A stretch of 64,000 bases of DNA from positions 62,001 to 126,000 of the forward strand of contig NZ_PNEC01000010.1 in assembly GCF_005886345.1 (NCBI RefSeq), in the 5' to 3' direction. The notes beneath the pieces are model-generated. The model made no database searches and had not been told where the DNA came from. It saw only the letters and a program-made list of their open reading frames with translations. Numbering within the stretch: the stretch's first letter is position 1; every line of letters starts with the position of its first letter. The DNA is from Pseudoalteromonas phenolica (GTDB lineage: Bacteria > Pseudomonadota > Gammaproteobacteria > Enterobacterales > Alteromonadaceae). This document shows, piece by piece, positions 54,350 through 63,902 of this stretch. The translations under genes were made by a program, and so were the position numbers.

Positions 54350-54763
54350 ATGGTTATAAAACAATTAAGAGTCAGTCGACATTTAGCCCAAGGGCAGTTA
54401 TCTGAAATGTCTCGTCTCAATGTTCGTTCAATTCAGCGAATTGAAAGCGGCCATAATGCCAGTTTGGAATCATTAAAATGCCTTGCCTCTGTTTTGGAAG
54501 TAGATGTAGATACATTGCAACAAACGAGGTTAGATATGAAAACACAAGAAGAGTTATGGCAAGCTGCGCCACTGTGGGTCAGATGTTGGTTTGCTTTAAA
54601 TTATCTCAATTTAACGCCGTCAAAACGTGCGACAGTTCGGGCGTTGTTTACTTGCCACATAAGTGGTTATGTATTCTGTATACTAGGCTTAATAAGTCAG
54701 CCAGCACTGGCGGGCGGCATCATTATGTTAGGAGTCGGATACTTTTTTAATTTTTGTTTATGA
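54350..54763 (+). CDS. XRE-type HTH protein with C-terminal membrane segments
   Basis: From the ATG at 54350 the product is 137 residues. Residues about 3-58 form a helix-turn-helix of the XRE/Cro class (QLSEMSRLNVRSIQRIESGH, then SLESLKCLASVLEVDVDTL). The second half has two hydrophobic stretches, about residues 98-115 and 117-135, so the DNA-binding domain appears tethered to the membrane. The frame could open at 54293, but AAGGA upstream and the domain start favour 54350. Its target is unknown; it stands alone after the parC terminator. Confidence 0.7.
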   Translation: MVIKQLRVSRHLAQGQLSEMSRLNVRSIQRIESGHNASLESLKCLASVLEVDVDTLQQTRLDMKTQEELWQAAPLWVRCWFALNYLNLTPSKRATVRALFTCHISGYVFCILGLISQPALAGGIIMLGVGYFFNFCL

Positions 54764-54820
54764 CTTGGCGATGAATACAGTATTTGGTGTGATGCTGAGC
54801 ACACTTAATTCATTACGTGC

Positions 54821-54882
54821 TATCAGTTTCTAAAGTGATTATTAGACCAGTTGCTATTGGCGAAGAACGACTGAAACTGATA
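54821..54882. repeat. Inverted repeat upstream of M20 gene
   Basis: TATCAGTTTC (54821-54830) and GAAACTGATA (54873-54882) are perfect ten-base inverted copies 42 bp apart, ending 40 bp before the amidohydrolase start. Looping of a regulator or a long mRNA stem are both possible. Confidence 0.5.
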
Positions 54883-54921
54883 AGTTTAATGCTCACTTAT
54901 TACACAAGATAAAAGCAAAAA

Positions 54922-56229
54922 ATGAAAAAACTGACTCTTAGCTTAGCCTTATTACTCAGTGCTAATATTCACGCCCTAGATTTAGATAAATCGGTTCAAC
55001 AAAGCTTACCCAAACTCAATCAGCTTTATTTACACCTGCATCAGAATCCAGAGTTGTCCTATCAAGAAGAGCAAACAGGCAAACGTTTGGCCAAAGAGCT
55101 AGAACTGCTTGGCTTTGACGTGACTAGCAATGTGGGTGGCTTTGGCGTAGTTGGTTTATATAGAAATGGTAACGGCCCAACTGTGATGATCCGCGCTGAT
55201 ACAGATGGTCTTCCTATTGTAGAGGAAACCGGTAAACCTTATGCGTCAAAAGTAACAGTGTTAGACAAGCATAATAATCAGGTCGGTGTTATGCATGGCT
55301 GTGCTCACGATATTCACATGACCAGTATGATCGGTACTGCTGAACAGCTGATGAAGCACAAAGACCAATGGCAAGGGACGCTGATGATGGTTGCTCAGCC
55401 TGCTGAAGAAGTCGGTGGCGGTGCCAAGGCCATGATCAAAGAGGGGTTATTTAAGCAGTTTGCAAAGCCTGATTATATATTGGGTTTACATACCAGTGCA
55501 TCGCTTCCTGCAGGGCAGGTAGCAATCGCACCAGGTTATGCTTTAGCAAACGTGGATTCGGTGGATATTTCAGTCAAAGGCAAAGGCGGACATGGTGCTT
55601 ACCCACATACCACTATCGATCCTGTGGTATTAGCATCTCGCATTGTTTTAGGTCTGCAAACCATAACCAGCCGAGAAATTTCACCGCTTAAACCATCTGT
55701 TATCACAGTCGGTTCAATTCATGGTGGCTCAAAGCACAATATTATTTCAAATGAAGTGAAATTGCAGTTAACGCTACGCTCGTATGATCCTGCGGTTCGC
55801 GAGCAACAAATTGCCGCGATCAAGCGATTAACTGCTGGCATTGCGCAAAGTGCTGGATTAGAAGAGTCGCTTTATCCTGAAGTGCTGGTACATGAATCTG
55901 AGTCTATTCCATCAACTTATAATAACCCTGAACTTGCAACTCGTATGACGAAGAGCATTAAACAGGAGTTAGGTGACTCGCAGGTTGTCAAAGCTGAGCC
56001 TGTTATGGCGGGCGAAGACTTTGGTTTATTTGGCCGTACTGAAGAAAACATTCCAATTACCATTTTTTGGTTAGGCGGGGTTGAGCCAAGCAGCTATCAA
56101 GCCGCAATGAAAACTGGTGAGCCTCTACCTTCATTACACTCGAGCAAGTTTGCACCAGATTATGAATTGGCAGTTAATACGGGTGTAAGAGCCATGACAG
56201 CGAGTGCACTTGATCTTTTTAAACAGTAG
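54922..56229 (+). CDS. Periplasmic M20-family amidohydrolase
   Basis: A 435-residue zinc-dependent amidohydrolase of the M20D (hippurate/IAA-amino acid hydrolase) type with a signal peptide (LSLALLLSANIHA). Motifs are IRADTDGLPIVEETGKPYAS, the metal-binding Cys-His in HGCAHDIHMT, PAEEVGGGAKAMI with the catalytic Glu pair, LHTSASLPAG, and C-terminal MAGEDFGLF. Export to the periplasm suggests cleavage of N-acyl amino acids or dipeptides from outside the cell. It is monocistronic and convergent with rluA. Confidence 0.9.
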   Translation: MKKLTLSLALLLSANIHALDLDKSVQQSLPKLNQLYLHLHQNPELSYQEEQTGKRLAKELELLGFDVTSNVGGFGVVGLYRNGNGPTVMIRADTDGLPIVEETGKPYASKVTVLDKHNNQVGVMHGCAHDIHMTSMIGTAEQLMKHKDQWQGTLMMVAQPAEEVGGGAKAMIKEGLFKQFAKPDYILGLHTSASLPAGQVAIAPGYALANVDSVDISVKGKGGHGAYPHTTIDPVVLASRIVLGLQTITSREISPLKPSVITVGSIHGGSKHNIISNEVKLQLTLRSYDPAVREQQIAAIKRLTAGIAQSAGLEESLYPEVLVHESESIPSTYNNPELATRMTKSIKQELGDSQVVKAEPVMAGEDFGLFGRTEENIPITIFWLGGVEPSSYQAAMKTGEPLPSLHSSKFAPDYELAVNTGVRAMTASALDLFKQ

Positions 56230-56250
56230 TTTTTAATTCGTTAAAATATA

Positions 56251-56283
56251 AAAGGGCCGCAAGATTATCTGCGGCTATTTTAT
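56251..56283. terminator. Hairpin between M20 gene and rluA
   Basis: GCCGCA and TGCGGC pair across a loop of eight bases, with AAA on the left and TATTTT on the right. It is a modest terminator between convergent genes, usable on both strands. Confidence 0.55.
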
Positions 56284-56936
56284 TAAAAAGGCGCTGGTGC
56301 GGTAAAAGTCATCATCTCTTCAGTACGAGGGTGCGCAATTTGCAACATCTCGGCATGCAGCTGTAAACGGTTTGCTGCCGTTAGTGCTTCATCTTTAGCA
56401 TATAACCTGTCACCTAAAATGACATGACCCAGTGATAGCATATGAACGCGCAGCTGATGTGAACGACCCGTGATAGGAGTGAGTTTCACACGTGTTGCAT
56501 CTGCCTCATACGCTAACACCTTATAATGGGTTAGTGATGGCTTACCACTTTCATGACACACCATTTGCTTAGGTCTATTTGGCCAGTCACAGGTCAAGGG
56601 CAAATCAACAGAGCCTTTAGGCTGCGCTAATTTTCCATGTACACGAGCAATGTAATACTTATTGGTTAATCTATCTTGAAATTGAATGCTTAAAAAACGA
56701 TGGGCTTCTTTGTGCATAGCTAAACACAGCACGCCCGAGGTTGCCATATCTAAGCGGTGCACAATTCGTGCACTTGGGAAAACACGGTTGACACGAGATA
56801 TTGCACAATCTGCATGTTTCGGGTCTTTACCGGGTACTGTTAACAATCCACTGGGCTTATTGATAACCAACATATCGTCATCTTGATACAGAATATCTAA
56901 ATATGGGTCTAGTGGGGGAGCATAGTTAAGTAGCAC
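56283..56936 (-). CDS. rluA: Dual-specificity pseudouridine synthase RluA
   Basis: RluA modifies U746 of 23S rRNA and U32 of several tRNAs. The 217 residues match the short RluA without an S4 domain (E. coli 219). Motifs are YQDDDMLVINKPSGLLTVPG, the catalytic Asp in RIVHRLDMATSGVLCLA, and PITGRSHQLRVHMLSLGH. The start is GTG at 56936, with GAGGT seven bases upstream. Confidence 0.93.
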   Translation of the reverse strand: MLLNYAPPLDPYLDILYQDDDMLVINKPSGLLTVPGKDPKHADCAISRVNRVFPSARIVHRLDMATSGVLCLAMHKEAHRFLSIQFQDRLTNKYYIARVHGKLAQPKGSVDLPLTCDWPNRPKQMVCHESGKPSLTHYKVLAYEADATRVKLTPITGRSHQLRVHMLSLGHVILGDRLYAKDEALTAANRLQLHAEMLQIAHPRTEEMMTFTAPAPF

Positions 56937-57010
56937 AGTAATACCTCGTTTTTAGCAAGGGCGCTATTCTACCCTAAGGCAAAGGTAATAAGCGAGTTAA
57001 CTTCACATAC

Positions 57011-57036
57011 AAAAACAGACCCAAAAGGGTCTGTTT
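57011..57036 (-). terminator. Terminator after chemoreceptor gene
   Basis: AAACAGACCC and GGGTCTGTTT form a perfect ten-base stem around an AAAA loop, with further A residues giving a U-tract on the minus strand. It lies 26 bp after the chemoreceptor stop. Confidence 0.9.
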
Positions 57037-57061
57037 ACAACTCTAAAGTTTGAGCAAATTA

Positions 57062-58930
57062 CTAAACTTTAAACTGCTCGAGCATATCTTCTTGATGGGC
57101 AATCTTATCAAATTGCGATTGCATGGTTTGGTCAACGTTGGTTGCTTGTGAGAGAACGGTATCTGAGATGATGCGAATTTCAGAAGCATTGTCGTTTACA
57201 TCGGTGACTACTTGCCTTTGTTCGTGCAGCATGTTGGCAATTTGCATGTTTAAATCAACAATATGTGCAATTGAATCTCGAATTGCGTCAAGGGCATGTT
57301 TGGTATCATCAGCTTTGCCAACAGTGGTTTGTACTACTTGCTGACTTTGCTTCATCACTTGCACAGCACTGATAGCGCCAGCTTGTAACTGGTCAATCAT
57401 CGACTTTATTTCTGTTGTTGCTTCTTGCGTACGTTGAGCAAGTGTTCTCACTTCGTCAGCTACGACAGCAAAGCCTCTACCCGACTCACCTGCACGAGCA
57501 GCTTCGATTGCTGCATTTAGAGCTAATAGGTTAGTTTGTTCGGCAATGCCATTGATCACAGAAAGAATTTGTTCGATACCACTGGTCGAGACCTCAAGCT
57601 CATTCACGACGTTTACAGCATCACTGATTTGCTCTGAAAGTTGTGTGATTGAACTAGTGGTGTCAGACACAACTTTTTGACCATCTTGCGCCGCTGTATC
57701 GGTATTTTGAATCGCAGAAGCTGCTTCTTGAGCTGTATTAGCAACACGTTGTTCAGTATCTGACATGCTTGCTGTTGCTTCAACTAAAGCGCTTAGCGCA
57801 TTCACCTGACGAGAGATATCTTGACGAGATTGGTTTGCATCATTTGAAGCCTGTTTTGCATCAGCTAAAATTTCTCTGCCAAGGTTTTGAGTTTGCTCAA
57901 TTATCCCCTGTAATCGCGCAGTAAATAAGTTGAAGTTTTCTGCCAATTCTGCAAACTCGGGGTCACTATCTGTGTTTAGGCGAACTGTTAAGTCAGCATT
58001 GCCTTTTGCAATATTGGCCATAGCGTCGTTAATATCTTCTAGCGGTTTAAGTAGAATATTAATAACAAGAGAAAGTAGCACGACACCAATAACTACGAAC
58101 AAAATAGTGAAAGTAATTGAGTCACTGGTAAGGTTATCAATAGCAGTAAATATTTTGTCTTTTTCTAGCGCCACACCAACCAGCCAGTTAAACCCTTCGA
58201 CTTGTTGAAACACCAGTATGTGCTCTTTGCCATTGAGCTCAATGCTTTGCATAGTTTGTCTAAATTGAGTATCGCCTAAGAACTTAGAGGCTTTTTCACC
58301 ATTTAACTTGCTATCGGGGTGAGAAATTATGGTCCCCTCTTTACTCACCATAAAGGCGAAACCTGCGTCAAACAGGTTGAATGAGTTAATCATGTTGCTG
58401 AGCTTAGCTAGGCTAACATCAAAGAATATAGCGCCATGAAATTGACCCGACTTTTTAACTGGCGTGCCAATTGAAACGAGAATTTCTTTTGATACAGAAT
58501 CGGCATATGGGGCAGTAATAATAAGCTTGTTAGCGTTTTTAGCATCCTGATACCAAGGACGCTTTCTTGGGTCCCATGTTGGACCAGGGTTCCAGCTTGG
58601 GTCGCTAGCAACATATTTGCCTGTGCGCTCTTCACCATAGCCAATTAAAATAAATTCTTGCTGTAACTTTCTCTGGCCTAATAGTGGGGCTGCTTCGTCC
58701 AAACTGCCTACTTCGGCAACTAAGTCAGTGGTTAAGCTTGCAAGATCCGCACTACCTTGCATTTGTGCAGTAACCGTATTGCTAATCCCTTGAATGATTT
58801 CAGAAACACTTTGCTCAACTTGTGTTTCAAGGTTATTTTTGAGGGAGAAATACTGTTTCACTGATAGCACAGTAAGTGCGAGTAATAGTACCAGCGAGGA
58901 TATGACTATAATCTTGTGTTTAAACTTCAC
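57062..58930 (-). CDS. Methyl-accepting chemotaxis protein, dCache type
   Basis: A 622-residue chemoreceptor. A membrane helix (residues about 5-27) is followed by a periplasmic double-Cache domain with [18 protein letters not shown] and [19 protein letters not shown], typical of dCache_1 amino-acid or small-ligand sensors. Then come a second membrane helix, a HAMP domain, and a cytoplasmic coiled coil with the conserved hairpin tip [19 protein letters not shown]. The GTG at 58930 with GGAGC upstream fits better than the ATG at 58960, which lacks a ribosome binding site. Ligand unknown; no che genes are nearby. Confidence 0.9.
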   Translation of the reverse strand: MKFKHKIIVISSLVLLLALTVLSVKQYFSLKNNLETQVEQSVSEIIQGISNTVTAQMQGSADLASLTTDLVAEVGSLDEAAPLLGQRKLQQEFILIGYGEERTGKYVASDPSWNPGPTWDPRKRPWYQDAKNANKLIITAPYADSVSKEILVSIGTPVKKSGQFHGAIFFDVSLAKLSNMINSFNLFDAGFAFMVSKEGTIISHPDSKLNGEKASKFLGDTQFRQTMQSIELNGKEHILVFQQVEGFNWLVGVALEKDKIFTAIDNLTSDSITFTILFVVIGVVLLSLVINILLKPLEDINDAMANIAKGNADLTVRLNTDSDPEFAELAENFNLFTARLQGIIEQTQNLGREILADAKQASNDANQSRQDISRQVNALSALVEATASMSDTEQRVANTAQEAASAIQNTDTAAQDGQKVVSDTTSSITQLSEQISDAVNVVNELEVSTSGIEQILSVINGIAEQTNLLALNAAIEAARAGESGRGFAVVADEVRTLAQRTQEATTEIKSMIDQLQAGAISAVQVMKQSQQVVQTTVGKADDTKHALDAIRDSIAHIVDLNMQIANMLHEQRQVVTDVNDNASEIRIISDTVLSQATNVDQTMQSQFDKIAHQEDMLEQFKV

Positions 58931-58998
58931 ACATAGCTCCAAAGGCCTAAGGCCAGTCATGTTTTTATTATTGTATGATAATTGCTAATTCAATTATG

Positions 58999-59029
58999 AT
59001 TTAAACCTACTAAAGTCTAGGGTTTAAAT
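58999..59029 (-). terminator. Inverted repeat after DMT transporter gene
   Basis: ATTTAAACC and GGTTTAAAT are perfect nine-base inverted copies with 13 bases between. It lies between the DMT stop and the chemoreceptor start on the same strand, so it may be a weak terminator or an operator of the chemoreceptor gene. Confidence 0.4.
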
Positions 59030-59077
59030 TCATAAAACTCAACCTAACTCTATGAGTAACCTAAATGAAAGAGCCAC

Positions 59078-59992
59078 CTATTGTTTGCTAGTATTAATTA
59101 GGTAAACAGCAGCAAGCGCAAACGCGCCCCCAAATGCAACGCTTAATGGGATAGTTTCGTCAAAGTACCAAACTGATAATCCCATCGCCGTAACGGGAAC
59201 AACAAAAATGAAAGAGCTAGACCGGCTAGGTCCAATCTTCTGATTCGCCAAAAAGAACACGCTGGTGGCGATACTGACCACAATCACAGATAAGAACAGC
59301 ATGTGTTGCCAATACAAGGCCGGGTAGTGTGATATAGAGCTAAAGGGAGAGTGTTCGATAGCGAAAATATAACTCAATATACTTGCCCATAAATACATTA
59401 ACGCACTAAAGGTCATAAAGTCGGCAAATTGTGTCCCGCGTTGGCTGACTAAGGTTAAAAATGCCCAACTGAGTGCGGCTAGAATAAAAAATAAGTTACC
59501 AGAGGCAAACACTTGTTGATGGTCAAAGTGCCAAATCTCAATCATCATCATGCCACCTAAAAGGCCAAGTAACATACCAAGCATTTGTAGAGTTTTAAAT
59601 TTTTGTTGATTGAAAATAGCGGCTAATGCAAAGGTCATAATGGGATTTATGGTAGTCACCAACATACCCCCTTTACCGGGTAAGCCATCATGTAAACCAA
59701 GAAAGAATAATTGATTATACCCGGCGAGTAGCAGCCCAGCAGGTAAAGACCATAGCATTGCAGGCTGAGAAAAACGTAATTTTACCAGTTTCAACTTATG
59801 TACAAAAAAAAGAATGGGAAGCATACTGACTGTGGCCAACGCTAAGCGGTAAAAAACAGTGAGTTTTGCAGGTGCCATATCGGCAATAATTTTTCCTGAG
59901 ATCCAACTCGCCCCCCAAAATAGCATAGCGGTGACAAGTGCAAGAACAACAGGCACATCATTCGAATTTTCTGACTGCTGCAAAGAGTGCAT
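59078..59992 (-). CDS. DMT family (EamA) transporter
   Basis: A 304-residue inner-membrane protein with ten predicted helices in two EamA repeats. Repeat one includes LFWGASWISGKIIADMAPAK and YNQLFFLGLHDGLPGK, repeat two ends in SFIFVVPVTAMGLSVWYFDE. Such proteins export metabolites or amino acids; the substrate cannot be told. The ATG at 59992 follows AAAGGAATACC, better than an in-frame ATG 45 bases upstream. Confidence 0.88.
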   Translation of the reverse strand: MHSLQQSENSNDVPVVLALVTAMLFWGASWISGKIIADMAPAKLTVFYRLALATVSMLPILFFVHKLKLVKLRFSQPAMLWSLPAGLLLAGYNQLFFLGLHDGLPGKGGMLVTTINPIMTFALAAIFNQQKFKTLQMLGMLLGLLGGMMMIEIWHFDHQQVFASGNLFFILAALSWAFLTLVSQRGTQFADFMTFSALMYLWASILSYIFAIEHSPFSSISHYPALYWQHMLFLSVIVVSIATSVFFLANQKIGPSRSSSFIFVVPVTAMGLSVWYFDETIPLSVAFGGAFALAAVYLINTSKQ

Positions 59993-60143
59993 GGTATTCC
60001 TTTGGATGTTTGTTATTTTCACTTTAAAATTGGGCAAAACTTATATCATATATTCTTAATAGAGACAGAAAAATATCTATAATGGTTTAAATATCGGAAG
60101 GTAAAACCTGCTAGTATCTAACCATTGGAGATTAAAGTTAATG

Positions 60144-60764
60144 TTAGCGGTTAAGCTGTTCACTTATGTCAGTAATTCCTTCCTCATAAATCTCAATCAT
60201 GAATTGCTCTTGAGCTATAAGCTCTTGGAGTAAATTTCTCATTAAATAGAGGGTTTCTTCTAGGTTACCTTTTCCAACTGACTCTCGTGTATAAAAAATA
60301 TCACTTAAACGAAATAATGTAGCTTCTATACTGACGGCTTGTAAATTATACAACGCAGCTAAAGAGGAAATGGTTTCAATTTGCATATTTGATGATATGC
60401 CAGATTGTTTGAGTGCATCCCAAGCTGCATTTCGTAACATTTCTTGCACCAAGCCATTGGGCATAAGTGTTAAAATAAAATTACGTTGTTCAGTGATTTC
60501 TACGGACAATGATGGAGAAGATATTGCTAACTCAACACGTTTTAAAATTTCCCTATGGTAAGGCTGCCATTGCTCTAATAGTACTTTGTTAGCGGTGAGC
60601 TCTGCTTTGATTAGTTGTAAGGCGCGCACTCTTTCTTGATCTTTTTTAACTTGCGAATGCATTTCACTTAAAAATAAAGCTAACAGTACGCTAAATACGA
60701 TTAACCCAGATTCAAATAAAACTTTGATGATATTTGCCCGTGCTTTTTTAGTTTGAAAAATCAT
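60144..60764 (-). CDS. Unknown membrane-anchored helical protein
   Basis: A 206-residue protein with a basic N-terminus, one membrane helix (FESGLIVFSVLLALFLSE) and a long, mostly helical remainder (ERVRALQLIKAELTANKVLL, LYLMRNLLQELIAQEQFMIE). The single anchor followed by a helical bundle resembles the general plan of DUF6090-like proteins, but I do not recognise the family with confidence. The start at 60764 has GGGGATGG upstream; an upstream in-frame ATG adds 11 residues. No operon partner is evident. Confidence 0.6.
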   Translation of the reverse strand: MIFQTKKARANIIKVLFESGLIVFSVLLALFLSEMHSQVKKDQERVRALQLIKAELTANKVLLEQWQPYHREILKRVELAISSPSLSVEITEQRNFILTLMPNGLVQEMLRNAAWDALKQSGISSNMQIETISSLAALYNLQAVSIEATLFRLSDIFYTRESVGKGNLEETLYLMRNLLQELIAQEQFMIEIYEEGITDISEQLNR

Positions 60765-60975
60765 CGCCCATCCCCAGAAGTTTGTTGTCAGTCTCATTTG
60801 ATTGAGAATATTGTTAAAAGCATAATAAAATTGTATCTGGATAGGGTAAACAGTAAAAGGTAAATTTACGATGAGAAATCATCAACTTTCTGCTTGTCCA
60901 ACATATTCTTTAGCTTTTGAAGAGACAGTAATACCTGTTTGAAAGTTATGTAGGAAGTTTAAGCAGGGAAGAAAT

Positions 60976-60998
60976 AGAGGCCAGCCGTTGGCTGACCT
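60976..60998 (-). terminator. Hairpin after rapA
   Basis: GAGGCCAGCC pairs with GGCTGACCTC apart from a small internal mismatch, nine bases after the rapA stop. The tail on the minus strand (TATTTCTTCC) is only moderately U-rich, so it is a probable but not ideal terminator. Confidence 0.6.
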
Positions 60999-61007
60999 CA
61001 CAGGAAC

Positions 61008-63902
61008 TTAGTGAGACACCACAATTAAGCGGATCGCATCAAGTTTCAATTGCGCTTTTTCAATAAACTCATCTAATTGCGCTTTTTGCTTATCGAAGAC
61101 CTGAATTTCTTCATCACGAATATTCGGGTTGATTGATTTTAGTGCCACAAGACGACCTTGCTCTTCGTTTAACGACGTTTGCATTTTTTTTTGTGCAGCC
61201 GCTTTTAGCGTCACTAACTCAGCACCCGCCAATTCATTCGCTTTAGTAATGAGTGGGTGGATCGCAGCTTGTAAAGCATTTGCCAATTTACTACCCGTTT
61301 GGCGGCCAACTGCAGAAAGCTGATTGTTGAATGCATCGAAGGCCACATTTTCAGCTAAGTTATTGCCTGCTTTATCAAGTAATACACGAATAGGTGTTGG
61401 CGGTAAGAAACGACCAACTTGCAACACTTTTGGTGCAGAGGCCTCAGCAACAAAAATTAACTCAACAAAGAAGGTCCCTGCAGGCAGCTTTTTGTTTTTA
61501 AGTAGTGCTACAGACGCACAACCAAAGTCATCATCACAGATCATGTCCATGGTGCCTTGTACCATAGGGTGATCCCAACTGATAAACTGGGCATCTTCTT
61601 GAGAAAGGGAGGTTGCACGGTCAAACGTTACCGTAATGCCATCATCGCGCAAACACGGGAAAGACGGGTTAAGCATGTGCTCTGTTGGCTTCAAGATAAT
61701 GGTGTTTTCGCCTTTATCTTCTTGGTTTACACCAAACATATCAAACACATTGATCATGTAAGCAGGTAGCACAACATCGTCATCAAGTTGTTCAATTTCA
61801 GCAGCTAATGCATCTGATTTACCTTGGCCACTCGAATGAAGCTCTAATAAGCGGTCACGACCTTGTTCCATTTGTTTACGCAGTTGAGCATTCTGTTTTG
61901 CAGCTTGCTCTAAAAGTGGGTCTAGCTCTTCTTCGTCACAGTTATGCTCGCTGATAAACTCTAATAAGTCATCGCTGAACTCTTTGTAAAGAAGCTGTCC
62001 CGTTGTGCTGGTGGTTTCGAATGCATCTAGGCCTTCATGGTACCAGCGCAATAACACTTCTTGCGCGGTATTTTCAAAGTAAGGCACATGAATATTGATG
62101 TCGAACTTCTGACCAATGCGGTCAAGACGACCAATACGCTGCTCTAGTAAGTCTGGGTTGAGCGGTAAATCGAACAGTACAATGTTATGTGAGAATTGGA
62201 AGTTACGGCCTTCAGAACCAATTTCAGAACATAGTAATACTTGCGCACTGTCGTATTCGTCGGCGAAGTAAGCTGCTGCACGGTCACGTTCAACAATGCT
62301 CATGCCTTCGTGGAAAACGGCTGATTTAATGGCTTCGCGCTCACGTAAAATTTGTTCAAGGTTGATAGCAGTTTGTGCTTCGGCACAGATCAACAACACC
62401 TTTTCGTGCTTAAGCTCTTTGAGTTTGGCAATTAACCACTCAACTCGCGGATCAAAACCCGCCCAGCTACTACCAGCACCTTCAAACTCTTGGAAGATTT
62501 TTTCAGGGAACAGGGCGCGTAATGCAGATTTTTCAGGTGTTTGAATGCCACCCATATTGCCCATCACAGACATAGCTGTTTTGTATTGCTTAGGTAACTC
62601 AACCGGGTAGCTATGTAATTTACGGCTTGGGTAACCATCAATACCACTGCGGCTATTACGGAATAAAATACGACCTGTACCGTGGCGGTCTAATAGCATC
62701 GACAAGATTTCTTGCTTTGCTACGTCATCACCACTTTGCGCTTTGGCAAGTAATTCAGTGATGTCAGTTTCCTTTAACAGAGTCTGTAAAGTCGTCTGAT
62801 TCTTTTCATCTAACTCGCCTTGCTGTAACAGCTGATTAGCAGCATCAGCCACTTCTTTATAGTGGTTTTCTTCTTCAACAAAAGCATCGTAATCGTAGAA
62901 GCGATCTGGGTCTAACAGTTGCAGACGAGCAAAGTGACTGTAGTGGCCAAGTTGGTCTGGCGTTGCTGTTAGAAGAATTAAGCCCGGAATATCTTGGCTA
63001 AGCTCTGCAATACGCAGGTATTCTGTGCTTGGCTTTTCTTTAGTTACCGTTAAGTGGTGCGCTTCATCGATGATCAATAGATCCCAATCAGCCAAAGTGG
63101 CTTGTTCAAACCAGCGGCGTTTTTTAGTGATGAACTCAAGACTCACCAATACCAGTTGCTCAGTCTCGAATACATTTGGAGAGTCGGCAAATGCTTCGTC
63201 ACAACGTTCTTCATCGAAGATAGAGAAGTACAAGTTGAAGCGACGCATCATTTCAACCAGCCATTGGTGCTGAAGGTTTTCGGGTACCACAATTAGTACT
63301 CGGCTAGCACGGCCAGTTAAAATTTGCTGATGTAAAATCATGCCCGCTTCGATGGTTTTACCCAAACCTACTTCATCTGAAAGTAAAACGCGTGGCGCAT
63401 GACGTTGGCCCACTTCATCTGCGATGTACAACTGGTGTGGAATAATGCTAGCACGTTGGCCAATTAGGCCCTTTAAATGCGATTGCTGACGGGTGAACTG
63501 GTGTTGCCATGTGTTATAGCGCAACGTGTAACGGTCAAATCTATCAATTTGACCTGCGAATAAGCGATCTTGTGGCTTATTAAATTTAATAAAGTGGTCT
63601 AAAAACGTTTCTTTTAACGTGGTTTTTTCTTCTGTATCGAGGCGAATACCGTGATAGCTTAGAATGCCATTTTGCTCTTCAACGGTTTCAACCTCTAGTT
63701 CCCACTCTTCGACACTTCGAATAACATCACCGGGATTAAAAATTACACGGGTAACCGGTGCTTCTTGTACTGAGTAAACGCGGTTTTCTCCACTGGCAGG
63801 AAATAAAATCGTAAGCTGTCGCCCCTCTAAAGCTACGATGGTACCTAATCCTAAATCTGATTCAGTATCACTGATCCAGCGCTGACCTAAGGAAAAATTC
63901 AT
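61008..63902 (-). CDS. rapA: RNA polymerase-associated ATPase RapA (HepA)
   Basis: RapA is a Swi2/Snf2-type translocase that binds RNA polymerase and helps recycle it. The 964 residues match the family (E. coli 968). The N-terminal tandem Tudor-like domains (FSLGQRWISDTESDLGLGTI) precede the helicase core: motif I DEVGLGKTIEAG, motif II LLIIDEAHHLT, motif III LILLTATP, and motifs V-VI GSEGRNFQFS and EQRIGRLDRIGQ. A RapA-specific C-terminal domain follows. The gene is monocistronic; the last 98 bp of the window upstream of it contain no visible gene. Confidence 0.97.
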   Translation of the reverse strand: MNFSLGQRWISDTESDLGLGTIVALEGRQLTILFPASGENRVYSVQEAPVTRVIFNPGDVIRSVEEWELEVETVEEQNGILSYHGIRLDTEEKTTLKETFLDHFIKFNKPQDRLFAGQIDRFDRYTLRYNTWQHQFTRQQSHLKGLIGQRASIIPHQLYIADEVGQRHAPRVLLSDEVGLGKTIEAGMILHQQILTGRASRVLIVVPENLQHQWLVEMMRRFNLYFSIFDEERCDEAFADSPNVFETEQLVLVSLEFITKKRRWFEQATLADWDLLIIDEAHHLTVTKEKPSTEYLRIAELSQDIPGLILLTATPDQLGHYSHFARLQLLDPDRFYDYDAFVEEENHYKEVADAANQLLQQGELDEKNQTTLQTLLKETDITELLAKAQSGDDVAKQEILSMLLDRHGTGRILFRNSRSGIDGYPSRKLHSYPVELPKQYKTAMSVMGNMGGIQTPEKSALRALFPEKIFQEFEGAGSSWAGFDPRVEWLIAKLKELKHEKVLLICAEAQTAINLEQILREREAIKSAVFHEGMSIVERDRAAAYFADEYDSAQVLLCSEIGSEGRNFQFSHNIVLFDLPLNPDLLEQRIGRLDRIGQKFDINIHVPYFENTAQEVLLRWYHEGLDAFETTSTTGQLLYKEFSDDLLEFISEHNCDEEELDPLLEQAAKQNAQLRKQMEQGRDRLLELHSSGQGKSDALAAEIEQLDDDVVLPAYMINVFDMFGVNQEDKGENTIILKPTEHMLNPSFPCLRDDGITVTFDRATSLSQEDAQFISWDHPMVQGTMDMICDDDFGCASVALLKNKKLPAGTFFVELIFVAEASAPKVLQVGRFLPPTPIRVLLDKAGNNLAENVAFDAFNNQLSAVGRQTGSKLANALQAAIHPLITKANELAGAELVTLKAAAQKKMQTSLNEEQGRLVALKSINPNIRDEEIQVFDKQKAQLDEFIEKAQLKLDAIRLIVVSH

